Shown: positions 28,901-36,702 of the stretch, piece by piece | Layout of the letters: every line of letters begins with the position of its first letter | Numbering within the stretch: position 1 is the stretch's first letter | Assembly: GCA_019636335.1 (NCBI GenBank) | Contig: JAHBXR010000019.1 | Location: forward strand, 62,001 to 126,000 | DNA: 64,000 bases | Direction: 5' to 3' | From: Pirellulales bacterium | GTDB lineage: Bacteria; Planctomycetota; Planctomycetia; Pirellulales; JAEUIK01 | Made by a program: the position numbers and the translations under genes | Notes under the pieces: model-generated | Databases searched by the model: none | Seen by the model: only the letters and a program-made list of their open reading frames with translations | Told to the model about the DNA's origin: nothing

Positions 28901-29591
28901 CGGTACGATTGATACCGGAACGGATGCTCGCTTCACGGGTGGTGGTGCGGCCTTCAGCCTGACTGACCACACGAATGTCAACTACGCCATCAACTACCAG
29001 CCGACCACCCATACCATCGACTCGAGCACCTTCACCGTCTCCTTCTCGAACGGAAGCGCTGACGGCACGAATCAGGCTCAGGTCGTACCGGTGACGGTGA
29101 GTGGCCAAGGTGTGGGCCCGATCTTCAACGGACTGCCGTACGATACGGACAACAACCCGGCTCCGGGCAACACCCTGGACTTCGGTAGTGTCGTGATCGG
29201 TGCCAACGGCCAGCTTCAGCTCGATATCAGCAACATCACCACCGATCCCAATGGTGGCGATCCGACGCTGACCGACATGACGCTGATTTCGGCGACGATC
29301 ACCGGTCCGGATGCGGTTGAGTTCTCGCTGCCCGGGTTCGTCCCCGGTACGGTAATCAGTGCCGGTGGCCTGATCTCCTACTTCGTGAACTTCGATCCGC
29401 TCTTCCCGCCGGGGATCAAGACGGCTACGTTGACCTTCCTCACCGACGAGGATGCGGTCTTCGGCATGCCGGGGAACTCCTACTCCTTCACGCTGGTCGG
29501 TCTGGCTGCTCCGGAGCCGGCAAGTGTGTTGGGATTCGCTCTCTGCACGATCGGTGGTGTGGTAGCTTACCGCCTCCGCCGCCGTCGCTAA
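25944..29591 (+). CDS. Large tandem-repeat PEP-CTERM surface protein
   Basis: 1215 residues from the ATG at 25944. A signal peptide (about 1-27, ending ERASA) is followed by a beta-rich region of about 350 residues and then tandem units of 118-119 residues. Each unit contains NNGDGNLSGLGAVSNLNGT, a DHT motif, an RGADS motif and an (F/G)QGVAP end. Four units start near 27360, 27717, 28074 and 28428, with a diverged fifth near 28794. Flanking segments LNFGNVLVGT and LDFGSVVIG look like choice-of-anchor D / ASH Ig-like strands. The C terminus is a complete PEP-CTERM signal: PEPAS, a hydrophobic helix, then RLRRRR. Glycine is mostly GGT here but GGC in neighbours, which may reflect high expression or foreign origin. 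Confidence 0.95.
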   Translation: MSSLRTKFLVASLLSLAMCVATERASAIPLTFIDGGGDDQSFTATITATGGVTVSGQINFTLRTSLGFLGNASAPGNININPQFSAISLTDGINPGPVSINRNPTGSGTLTLASPPQSLQNAVVSNVTANLLGPGGAVPLQSNTISFNGDGNITLIGINFDLSANVQADLTGQIGSLTYQQTGSNMFNAPGTLAATPPNNFSTNYLIDSSGSGGNLGGALTGDISGNANLNIAGLFNTPFNLGTIASINEVLNEAIPTLAGTGSIQDLEPGVFSGPGRDIRTTVNPSVPSFIPLAFNFAATSVENLTQQVTNIDAAGATWTAWISGVITFNMGIDITVSGLDIKLQDTTADALQVPVLTTTPSAGGTLNFGNVLVGTAQNGNLTVQNLGTNGSVISGTFPNGGGEFSPLSFQAFGPIAANTPGETRVYTYTPTGRGADTLNRTITSDSGSAPVQFAGRGVAPVSAATGGDAGYVLVGTSGNAISTVTNNGDGNLSGLGAVSNLNGTASGGGGEFVLSGPAGISLLDHTSTNLNYTYTPTSRGADSQNITHGFSNGNPSGNNTAHNQTVTVTGQGVAPVSAATGAAVNTPGAYTLVGTTGQATATVTNNGDGNLSGLGAVSNLNGTASGGAGEFSLNGSNVISLPDHTSQNLVYDYNPTARGADSENITHVFTNGSPDGTNSAHNLQVTLTGQGVAPLAAAAGGAVSVPGAYTLVGTTGQVITSVTNNGDGNLSGLGAISNLNGTLSGGAGEFSLSSPAVVSVPDHTTINPVYDYNPTARGADSENLVHSFTNGNPDGTNTAVNLQINVTGQGVAPLTTPVDQSANNAGFILVGTSGTASVSMTNNGDGNLSGLGAVSNLNGTLPTTLGEFNLTSSPTPLGTISVPDHTTHTYSYTYTPTGRGADSENGLMSFTNGSPDGTNQATSEAYVVQGQGVAPVQATSSVDAPLTRITYLTPGPGNTNPPSVTVHNNGDGNLSGLGAVSNLNGTIDTGTDARFTGGGAAFSLTDHTNVNYAINYQPTTHTIDSSTFTVSFSNGSADGTNQAQVVPVTVSGQGVGPIFNGLPYDTDNNPAPGNTLDFGSVVIGANGQLQLDISNITTDPNGGDPTLTDMTLISATITGPDAVEFSLPGFVPGTVISAGGLISYFVNFDPLFPPGIKTATLTFLTDEDAVFGMPGNSYSFTLVGLAAPEPASVLGFALCTIGGVVAYRLRRRR
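27360..29150 (+). repeat. Tandem array of ~357-bp coding repeats
   Basis: Unit starts at about 27360, 27717, 28074 and 28428 are spaced 357, 357 and 354 bp, with a more diverged unit from about 28794. The core encoding NNGDGNLSGLG is almost identical in all five. The array lies entirely in frame inside the PEP-CTERM gene. Confidence 0.9.
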
Positions 29592-29634
29592 GACGAGCGA
29601 AGGACGCCCTGGCGTCCAATAGTTTGTGAAAGCC

Positions 29635-29672
29635 AACGGGCCGCACTCAACGCGAGTGCGGCCCGTTTTTTT
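29635..29672 (+). terminator. Strong intrinsic terminator of the PEP-CTERM gene
   Basis: A perfect 13-bp stem (29635-29647 with 29655-29667, 7-nt loop) runs into seven T residues (29666-29672). It lies 44 nt past the stop codon. A small GGACGCC/GGCGTCC hairpin at 29602-29617 precedes it. The following 234 nt to 29906 show no gene. Confidence 0.95.
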
Positions 29673-29906
29673 ATGAGTTGGCTGCCAATGTGCGAGGGGA
29701 CATGGCCTCGCGGTGACTACGGTCGAGTCAGCCAGGTTGCTGGGGCCGGCACCATTGAAGCGCCTCTTGCGACGGGATGCGCCCCGTCTTCTTCAGCTTT
29801 CCGTGCCTGTTCAGACGCGGAAAGCGAGGCCCCGGGGCCGTGTGGGGCGACGGCAAGTACGCTTCAACGGAGCCACTGCCGTTGTCGTGCCACACAAGAT
29901 TGGTCG

Positions 29907-30188
29907 CTAATCGCGCGCGGGCAGTTGCTTACTCTTCCTTCTGAGATCGATTTTGCCAGTGCCGAGCAGCGGCAGTTCGTCGAGTTCAACGAAGCTGTTA
30001 CGCCCTGGGACCCATAACGGCGGGAGACCTGCTTCCGCCGGGCGACGGCAGATTTCGCTTGGCGCCACATCGATCAGTTTGTGTAGCACAACGATGCGTT
30101 CCCCTTTGCGCTCGTCAGGAATGGCAGTCACCGCGACGAGTAGTGTGTCATCGCTGATTAACTGTCCAGAGACAGTGGTTTCCGCCAT
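29907..30188 (-). pseudogene. C-terminal remnant of an acyl-ACP/acyl-CoA synthetase (AMP-binding enzyme)
   Basis: 93 residues matching only the last part of AMP-binding acyl-[ACP] synthetase domains, as in Aas-like acyltransferase/synthetase fusions. It contains VAVTAIPDERKGERIVVLH, an AEAGLPPLWVPGRNSF segment and the LPLLGTGKIDLR motif with the C-terminal catalytic Lys. The adenylate-forming core and any acyltransferase domain are missing: upstream the sequence runs within 22 nt into the 3' end of the transglutaminase-like gene. The reading frame is undamaged, so the deletion may be fairly recent. Function is unlikely. Confidence 0.75.
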
Positions 30189-30210
30189 TAGAACTGCACG
30201 TCGGGGGGGG

Positions 30211-31176
30211 TTAATTGAACGTCTTGCCGTCGAATTCGCGGACGAACTTGACCTTCGGATTGCCCCCCTTGCCGGTCAGATACTCCGACACGTAACGCTG
30301 GCGGTCGCGGGACCGCTCGGGCACGAGAAAGTTATCCCCCTTCTGCAGAATGGGACGCGGCTCGACAATCGTGCCAAAGGAGCGATCTCCCGCGGCCTGA
30401 CAGGGGAACCAGTGCCCCTTGCCCTCGGTATCCTCGAGATAGAACTCGGGATAGCAGTGCCCGGGCACCCAAACAGTGCGTGCCGGCACCTTGATGGCCC
30501 GGCACATGGCGATGAAGAGGGAGCTCAGTTCTTCACAATCGCCGTTCCCATCGCGCAGGGCGGCGAGCGCACCTTTGAGGGGGCCTTCTTCGTAGGTCAC
30601 GCGGTCGCGAACCCAATCGTAGATCCCTTCGACCTGTTCCCAGGCGGTTTCTTTTCCTTCGATCGCTTCCTTCGCGGCCGACTTGATCTTCGGATCGCGG
30701 CTTTCGATATAGGGGCTTGGTCCCAGGTATAGCCGGGTGAACTTGTCGAGTTTCTTGGGAATGATAAATCCCGAGGTGTCGGTCGGGGCGGGGATCTGCG
30801 ATCGCTCGATCTCGAGCACGAGAATGGCTCGGGCTTCTTCCCCCGCGGCCAGCACCGGCATGTCGAGCACCATCTGACGCACGGTGTCTCCGACATTGCG
30901 GTAGTCGATTTCGCGGACGTTCGGCGAAAAGTCTTCTTCGACCACGCGCACGCGCTGCTCGGGCCAGTCGATCGGCACCGGCGCCGTCGCCACGATGCCC
31001 CGACAAGGAGCGCCCCCCGCCGTGACAATCATGCCGATGCGCAGTTCTCTCGTCGACGACGGGCCCAACGGGGTGCCGTCCGGCGTTTCGCGCGCGTCGA
31101 ACTGCGCCCGGGCCACTTCGGGCAGCAGGACCAAGGTGACAACGAGGGGCAGGGCAAGCCAGGTTCGGCGCGACAA
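30211..31176 (-). CDS. Exported transglutaminase-like protein
   Basis: About 321 residues from a TTG at 31174-31176 with GGGAGAG upstream; this start gives a clean signal peptide (RTWLALPLVVTLVLLPEVARA). The C-terminal half has a transglutaminase-like core: Cys in GDCEELSSLFIAMCRAIKVP, His in GKGHWFPCQ, and an Asp in the following AAGDRSFG. The N-terminal half is a beta-rich domain. Many bacterial members are cysteine proteases or peptidoglycan/protein cross-link enzymes of the envelope; the substrate is unknown here. Confidence 0.85.
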   Translation of the reverse strand: MSRRTWLALPLVVTLVLLPEVARAQFDARETPDGTPLGPSSTRELRIGMIVTAGGAPCRGIVATAPVPIDWPEQRVRVVEEDFSPNVREIDYRNVGDTVRQMVLDMPVLAAGEEARAILVLEIERSQIPAPTDTSGFIIPKKLDKFTRLYLGPSPYIESRDPKIKSAAKEAIEGKETAWEQVEGIYDWVRDRVTYEEGPLKGALAALRDGNGDCEELSSLFIAMCRAIKVPARTVWVPGHCYPEFYLEDTEGKGHWFPCQAAGDRSFGTIVEPRPILQKGDNFLVPERSRDRQRYVSEYLTGKGGNPKVKFVREFDGKTFN

Positions 31177-31338
31177 GGCGAACTCTCCCGGGCGAGGAAT
31201 CGAGGTGTTATTTCCTCTATTGTAGACACGCCAGGTAGAGGTTTCGCCTGAGGAAACCAGCACGCAAGGGGCGTACCGGCCGAGGTAACCTTCCGCTGAT
31301 GAGGATCGCAGCAATTGCACCGCCGCGACAGTCGAAGA

Positions 31339-32706
31339 TTAGCCTGGCAGGATTTCGTCGATCGATTCGCCCAGGATCGAGACCATGCGATCGATTTGCT
31401 CCTCGGTCGTGACGTAGCAGGGGGCCAGGTTGTAAACGTCTCCCCGCAGACGAGTAAAGAGCCCCCGACGTTGCGTCGCCTCGTGGACCCGTCCCCCCAC
31501 GTTCTCGCCAGCGGGGAACTCCGCCTTGGTGGTCTTGTCCGCGACCAATTCCACCGCTGCCATCAGGCCCAGGCCGCGTACCTCGCCGACGTGTGGGTGA
31601 GATTCGAGTGTGCGCAACTGCTTGTTCAGATGGCGTCCCAATTCGCCGGCGCGTGCGACCAATCCCTCGCGTTCGATGATGTCGAGATTCGCCAATGCCA
31701 CGGCACAACCAACGGGATGCCCCGAGTAGGTGAAGGCATGCATCCAACGCAGTTGGTCGGGAGCGTGGTCGATGGCGCCGGCGATCTTACCGTTCACCCC
31801 GATGCCGCCGAGCGGGAAATAGCCGCTCGTGATGCCCTTCGCAAAGGCCACGATATCGGGCTCGATGCCGTAGCGCGACAGGGCAAACCAGTCCCCCGTG
31901 CGCCCAAAGCCGGTAATGATCTCGTCGGCGATAAGCAGCACGTCGTACCGATCGCAGATCTCGCGAATGCGGGGCCAATAGTCGTCCGGGGGCACAATCA
32001 CACCGCCGGCCCCCTGCACGGGCTCGCCAATAAAGGCCGCCACGGTCTCGGGGTCCTCGCGCAAGATCGCCTCTTCGAGCAGATCGGCGGCCCGTTGTCC
32101 CGGCGTGCGGGAATCGTCGGACGCGGTGTCCGCCGCCGGCGCGAAGCGATAAGGATACGGGCTCGCGATGTGCAGAAAATGGGGGGCCCGCGGTTCGAAC
32201 ATCGGCCAATAGCTGGCGATGCCCGTGGCCGACATGGTGGCCAGCGTGGTGCCGTGGTAGGCCCAGGTACGGCTGAAGATTTTGGTCTTCTCGGGACGCC
32301 CCGCGACTTTCCAGTAATAGCGCGCGGTCTTGAAGGCAGATTCGTTCGCCTCTCCCCCGCCGCACGTGAGAAAGAATCGCTGGATCGAGGGGTAGCAAAG
32401 CTCCGCTAAACGTTCGCCCAGCGCGATGGCGGGCCGATTGGTGCTGCCCGTGTACGCCGAGGCGTATCCCAAGGTTTCCATCTGGCGGGCGGCCGCGTCG
32501 GCCAGCTCTTGGCGGCCGTGGCCGACGACGACGTTCCACAGGCCAGCCAGGCCGTCGAGGTATTCTCGTCCGTCGTGATCGAACAGCAACGCGCCTTGGC
32601 CGCGAACCCAAATATGGGCGTGCGCTTGCGCCTGCGGATTGTGAAGGGCGTGGATCAGATGTCGCTGGTCGCTCGCCAGCTCGAGTTGTTCGGGTGTGCC
32701 TTGCAT
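31339..32706 (-). CDS. Class III PLP-dependent aminotransferase
   Basis: 455 residues from the ATG at 32704-32706. Fold type I class III signatures are present: GREYLDGLAGLWNVVVGHG, the CGGGEANESAFKTARYYW cofactor loop, RTWAYHGTTLATMSATG, DEIITGFGRTG, and the Schiff-base lysine in AFAKGITSGYFPLGG. The pattern is closest to the omega-amino-acid/putrescine:pyruvate aminotransferase group, so the substrate is probably an amine or omega-amino acid; the exact one cannot be told. It is divergent from the membrane-protein gene at 32889. Confidence 0.92.
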   Translation of the reverse strand: MQGTPEQLELASDQRHLIHALHNPQAQAHAHIWVRGQGALLFDHDGREYLDGLAGLWNVVVGHGRQELADAAARQMETLGYASAYTGSTNRPAIALGERLAELCYPSIQRFFLTCGGGEANESAFKTARYYWKVAGRPEKTKIFSRTWAYHGTTLATMSATGIASYWPMFEPRAPHFLHIASPYPYRFAPAADTASDDSRTPGQRAADLLEEAILREDPETVAAFIGEPVQGAGGVIVPPDDYWPRIREICDRYDVLLIADEIITGFGRTGDWFALSRYGIEPDIVAFAKGITSGYFPLGGIGVNGKIAGAIDHAPDQLRWMHAFTYSGHPVGCAVALANLDIIEREGLVARAGELGRHLNKQLRTLESHPHVGEVRGLGLMAAVELVADKTTKAEFPAGENVGGRVHEATQRRGLFTRLRGDVYNLAPCYVTTEEQIDRMVSILGESIDEILPG

Positions 32707-32888
32707 AAGACGAATTCTACCTGTTGTTACGAGGCCGCGCAACTGGGGCAACGAACACGATCGGAAGTACCGGGCGGACGACTGGACATTCCGCAAAGTG
32801 GTAGCGACATTGGCATACAGTCGCCGGTTCGCGAGGGGGTCGGAAATCTTTCCGTAGGTGCCACAAGCGTGGTCGCCGATCGTTCTGG

Positions 32889-34400
32889 ATGCGTTCGCCT
32901 TTGCCCAAGTCCACCCACACACGAGACGCCGAACAGCCACAGCCAGGTGGGGGCCTGGTACTGCGTGCCCTGCGTTTGTCGGTCGTCGTGTTGCTCGTCG
33001 TGCCGGCGATCTACTGGCACGGAGGCGTGCTCGAGACAGAATCTCCCTGGTTCATCAGCCATTATCTCGACTACCGGGGAATCGCGGCAAAGGTCTTTGA
33101 CCCCCACACGAACGACTTCAATGCCTACCAGGGGCGTGAGCTGAGCTATTTCTTCGACTACCTCGATGCGCAAGTCTTTCGCGTCTGGCTGCAAATGGGG
33201 TATCCGCTGTTCATTGCCACCAGTACGTTCCTTGCCACCGTGTCACTGGTGCTCGTGCATCAACTATGGATCGGGCGACTCCTGCCGCGGTTGCCTCCCG
33301 TCACGTCGATCCTCGTGTTGCTGGTCTATCTGACCGGATTCGTGCGACTTTCGACCGACGGCATGTACTATCGTTCGACGAAGCCGCTCATGGTGCCCTT
33401 GATCGTGCTGGGGATGTCGCTCGTCTGGTATTTTCAGCAGCGCCCACGCGATGGTGTCGCACGGCGTGCGATGTGGTGGGCGGTCGTCTCGTTGTACACC
33501 ATCGGAACGGCGATCAGCCTGCTCGATCGCATGGGGTTCTACCTGGTCACCGTGTCGGCGGCGCTGACCGCGATTCACGCCGTGTGGCGAAAAGGACACT
33601 GGGATGTCTGCCTCGCGCTCATGGCAAGCAGCGCGACGGGGTTGCTCTACAACTACGTGCTGGGTCCGCAGCTCATCTTTTGGATCAATGGCTATCGGCC
33701 CGATTTTAGCTATCAGCGCGTCGACCTGATGCGCATCGTTACGGAACCCTGGCACCTGGCGCAAGGATCGCTCTTGCTGGTTGAACAGGCTTGGCTCGGT
33801 TTCGGCAACTATGCCTTATTGCTCGCTTTGCTGCTGATGCTGACAGCGCTGGCCATCGTGCTCAAGCGGCGTGGCATTCCTCGCCACCGATGGACGGCGT
33901 TCGTCCCCCCCTTGCTCTACTCGTGTCTGGCAAGTGTGGCAGGTGCTTTCATGCTGGCGGTGATGGTCGTACGGCATCCCGCGATTTACGATGTCGACCA
34001 TCGCCTCTGGTACTATGGTCTGCCGATTCAGGCGACCTTGCTGTTTCCCGTATGGCTGGGACTGAACTGGTTTCTCGAAGGAAGCAGCGCTCGACGAGCA
34101 TTGTTGGTGAACGTGGTTCTCGTCGGGTTGGTGGCCAGCAATCTGCTAAGTTGGGGACGCTATCGACGCGAGCTTTTCGCGGGAGAATGGTATCACGTGT
34201 CGTACGGTCAGACCGAGCTCTTGCGACGATCGTTGCAACAGGAGTCGCTTGATCCGAACCTGGGTGGCAACTATGTCACGCTTTATTACGTGTGCCTGTT
34301 GTTCGACAGCGCCAGCCGTCCGCCGGGCGAACGCAACATGCCGCCGGCCATCGCTCCACTCAGGCCGCCGGCACCCGCAGGATCAACACCGCGGAATTAG
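32889..34400 (+). CDS. Polytopic membrane protein of unknown function
   Basis: 503 residues with about nine to ten hydrophobic helices, the first near residues 25-45. Early extracytoplasmic loop residues include HYLDYRGIAAKVFDPHTNDF, with an Asp-rich loop reminiscent of GT-C membrane glycosyltransferases, but no family can be assigned. The C-terminal 30 residues are Pro-rich. It is followed 93 nt later by an SGNH-type protein gene on the same strand, so the pair may act together on an envelope polymer. Confidence 0.7.
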   Translation: MRSPLPKSTHTRDAEQPQPGGGLVLRALRLSVVVLLVVPAIYWHGGVLETESPWFISHYLDYRGIAAKVFDPHTNDFNAYQGRELSYFFDYLDAQVFRVWLQMGYPLFIATSTFLATVSLVLVHQLWIGRLLPRLPPVTSILVLLVYLTGFVRLSTDGMYYRSTKPLMVPLIVLGMSLVWYFQQRPRDGVARRAMWWAVVSLYTIGTAISLLDRMGFYLVTVSAALTAIHAVWRKGHWDVCLALMASSATGLLYNYVLGPQLIFWINGYRPDFSYQRVDLMRIVTEPWHLAQGSLLLVEQAWLGFGNYALLLALLLMLTALAIVLKRRGIPRHRWTAFVPPLLYSCLASVAGAFMLAVMVVRHPAIYDVDHRLWYYGLPIQATLLFPVWLGLNWFLEGSSARRALLVNVVLVGLVASNLLSWGRYRRELFAGEWYHVSYGQTELLRRSLQQESLDPNLGGNYVTLYYVCLLFDSASRPPGERNMPPAIAPLRPPAPAGSTPRN

Positions 34401-34493
34401 CAGTTTCGGATGCGGCCGAAGGCTGAGAAACCCACGGGGATTACAATTCAAACTGGTGCAGGACCCAACGTCCCCCCAGCGAGAACTAGACTC

Positions 34494-35603
34494 ATGTCGA
34501 CCAAGGGTTCCCAACGCGGCAAACGAATCGTCTTTGCGATCGTGGCGGTCGCCGTCGGGTTAGTCTTTCTCGAAGGGCTCTTGTCGATTCTCTGGATGGT
34601 GCCGGACTTTCTCGCACGGCGCCGCTCGGCCGCCCGGGCGATTACCTATCTCGAGGATTATCACGCCCGGCACAACTCGGAATTAGGTTGGGAACATATT
34701 CCCGGCAAAACCGTCAGCCATCTCTACGGCAAGGGACGCTCGATCACCATCAATGCCGACGGCTTTCGCGGCCGCGAGGATTACGTTGGACACAAGCCGA
34801 GCGATCGTTTCCGCGTCGTCTGCCTGGGCGATTCGATGACGATGGGCTACGGCGTGGACGATCCCGACACCTATCCCGCGCAGTTGGAACAAGTCAATCC
34901 GCGCATTCAGGCAGTGAACATGGGGCAGGGGGGGTACTCGGTCGGGCAGGATTATCTTTGGTTCAAACGAGAGCATGCACGGCTCGAGCCCGACTTATTA
35001 GTGGCGAGCTTCATTGTCGACGACTTCTGGCGCCTCGTGAATATGCGCACCCCGAATGGCGCCGCGGTGCCCCACTTCAACCTGATCGATGGCCGCGTCG
35101 TGGTGAGCAATCAGCCCGTGCCGCCGAAGATCGAGACGGGCGATGTGGTGGACCCGAGTGCGCGACCGCTGGGGTTCTTGTTCGAGAAGAGCGCACTCTT
35201 CCGCACCGTCGATACGGTCGTCAAGCCGGCGCGCGAAGTGCGCGTTCAAGTCGATCGCAACGAGCAGTTTCAACTGGCCCTGGCGATCCTGGCGGAGCTC
35301 AAGCGCGAGGCGGGGGATGTCCCCCTGGTGTTGGTCATGCTGCCGGAAGTGGGCGAGTTGAAGGAGCCGGCACGACTAGTGTTGTACCGGCAGATCATTG
35401 CCGAATTGGAACGCTTCGCCCAGACGCAGGGCATTCCGCTGCTCGATCTCTCGGGCGACTTTCTCGCGGCGGGAAATATCGATCGCTTCTTCCTGACGGA
35501 GAAGTACCACCACTTCAGCGAAGCGGGCAATCGCCTGATTGCCGAGCGGCTGAATGCGTTCCTCGGCGATAAAGTGCCCGGCTATCCGCGCGCGACGAAC
35601 TAA
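34494..35603 (+). CDS. Membrane-anchored SGNH/GDSL-like hydrolase
   Basis: About 369 residues from the ATG at 34494. One N-terminal membrane helix (FAIVAVAVGLVFLEGLLSIL) anchors an SGNH-fold domain. Block I is CLGDSMTMGYGV with the catalytic Ser, an NMGQGGYSVGQDY block supplies the oxyanion Gly/Asn region, and the C-terminal block is YHHFSEAGNRLIAERL with the catalytic His. Asp, usual two residues before that His in SGNH enzymes, is not obvious (HFSEAG), as in some AlgJ/AlgX-like acetyltransferases. An O-acetyl transfer or esterase role on a polysaccharide is likely. Confidence 0.8.
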   Translation: MSTKGSQRGKRIVFAIVAVAVGLVFLEGLLSILWMVPDFLARRRSAARAITYLEDYHARHNSELGWEHIPGKTVSHLYGKGRSITINADGFRGREDYVGHKPSDRFRVVCLGDSMTMGYGVDDPDTYPAQLEQVNPRIQAVNMGQGGYSVGQDYLWFKREHARLEPDLLVASFIVDDFWRLVNMRTPNGAAVPHFNLIDGRVVVSNQPVPPKIETGDVVDPSARPLGFLFEKSALFRTVDTVVKPAREVRVQVDRNEQFQLALAILAELKREAGDVPLVLVMLPEVGELKEPARLVLYRQIIAELERFAQTQGIPLLDLSGDFLAAGNIDRFFLTEKYHHFSEAGNRLIAERLNAFLGDKVPGYPRATN

Positions 35604-36272
35604 GCGGGCTTTGCCGGCGGCTTTTCCTGCGCACCCGGCGTGACATCGGAAGCCCGGTGGGATACGGGGGCACGGCCGAGTGGGCCCGTCGTCGGGTGTG
35701 CCCCGTGAAAGAACTCGCGCAGGATGATGCGGCCGAGTCGATTTGGTTTGCTGGCGCGCAGAGAGGCTGGCATGACGAGCGATCTACAGGAATGAGAAGC
35801 CGGCAGCAGCCGTCCGGCGCGACGATGCGTGGTCAGGATGGCACGTATCGTCGCGCTGCGGACGGTCGCCGGTGGGGTCGGTCGCTGGATGTCGAATCAG
35901 GTCGAACGGGGTACACCGCGTCCGCGGCGACGGCCGCTCCCTTCTGGGTAACGGCGCGTCACGCGGTGTCCGGTTCGTTCGAGTTGGTGGTGTCGATCAA
36001 GCAGCGTCGTCGCTGATTGTGGTGTCGCGAGAGACTCGAAACGCCGTGGTGGGGACATGCGCCCATCGTGGCCAACGGGTTCGAGTGCTCATTCCTCGCG
36101 GGGCAATCAGTGGTCGTTTCAGCACTCGCGGTTCGCCTGCTGTGACAGGCGAAGCCCCTGAGACGATCGGCCGGCTTGTGCAATCCCATCTGGGTTTGTG
36201 GCACAGAGCAGCGGATGCGCGTCGTTCCTCAGTTGAGCGCCGAAGGAGTGCCAGGCAACTTCAAGTTCTCGC
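35604..36272. other. 669-nt stretch with no recognisable gene
   Basis: Short open frames occur on both strands but their translations are Arg/Ser-rich and do not resemble proteins. No tRNA, terminator with a T tract or repeat was found. It could hold a decayed gene or an RNA gene not detectable by eye. Confidence 0.4.
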
Positions 36273-36485
36273 TTAGCCAGGACCAGGGGCATACATGCCA
36301 CCGGCCGCGGGCGACATATACGCGTCGCCGGCAAAGGGAGCGCCCGAAGCGCACGGTGCAGGGGCAGTGCTGGTTGGGCACGTGTTGCACGGCGCGCCAC
36401 GGTTCACAAAGTTGTTATTGTGGCAGCATCCTTGTGCGACAGCCGTGAGCATCGCTACGGCCGTCAGGATCAGCAGCTTCTTCAT
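36273..36485 (-). CDS. Small Cys-rich exported protein
   Basis: 70 residues from the ATG at 36483-36485 with GGAG upstream. A signal peptide (MKKLLILTAVAMLTAVAQG) is followed by CCHNNN and two more cysteine positions, then an Ala/Pro/Gly-rich tail ending GMYAPGPG. The GCC site resembles a lipobox, but the -3 position is Ala rather than Leu, so lipidation is uncertain. Similar tiny secreted proteins are common in planctomycetes; function unknown. The 5' region has an 8-bp hairpin and an AT-rich palindrome (see below). Confidence 0.65.
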   Translation of the reverse strand: MKKLLILTAVAMLTAVAQGCCHNNNFVNRGAPCNTCPTSTAPAPCASGAPFAGDAYMSPAAGGMYAPGPG

Positions 36486-36510
36486 GGCTCGTATCTCCAG
36501 TCGAAGCGTC

Positions 36511-36532
36511 ACGAGTTCCGGGACGAACTCGT
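36511..36532. promoter_or_regulatory. Inverted repeat in the leader of the small Cys-rich protein gene
   Basis: Perfect 8-bp arms ACGAGTTC (36511-36518) and GAACTCGT (36525-36532) with a 6-nt centre, 26 nt upstream of the ATG at 36485. It may be an operator or a leader hairpin. Confidence 0.45.
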
Positions 36533-36598
36533 GGGTCAAGCAACTCTACAACGTGTCTGGTGATGTGCAAACGCAACACGTCATTTTTTTTCACCAAC

Positions 36599-36613
36599 GC
36601 GAAAATTTTTCGC
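36599..36613. promoter_or_regulatory. AT-centred palindrome between divergent genes
   Basis: GCGAAAA, one T, then TTTTCGC form a 15-bp palindrome in the region shared by the minus-strand small-protein gene and the plus-strand hydrolase gene at 36703. A regulator-binding site is plausible. Confidence 0.4.
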
Positions 36614-36702
36614 CATCGCGAATGTTTACCGGAGGCTACATTTGCGTAGCGGGGTACTAGCAGGCTCCGCGCGCACAGTTCGCTCTACCCCCCCGATCAG
36701 GC

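Noticed and set aside
27360-29150. Regularly spaced repeats, considered as CRISPR or other array
   Set aside because: Spacing is about 357 bp, in frame inside a protein gene, with coding variation; no short repeat/spacer pattern.
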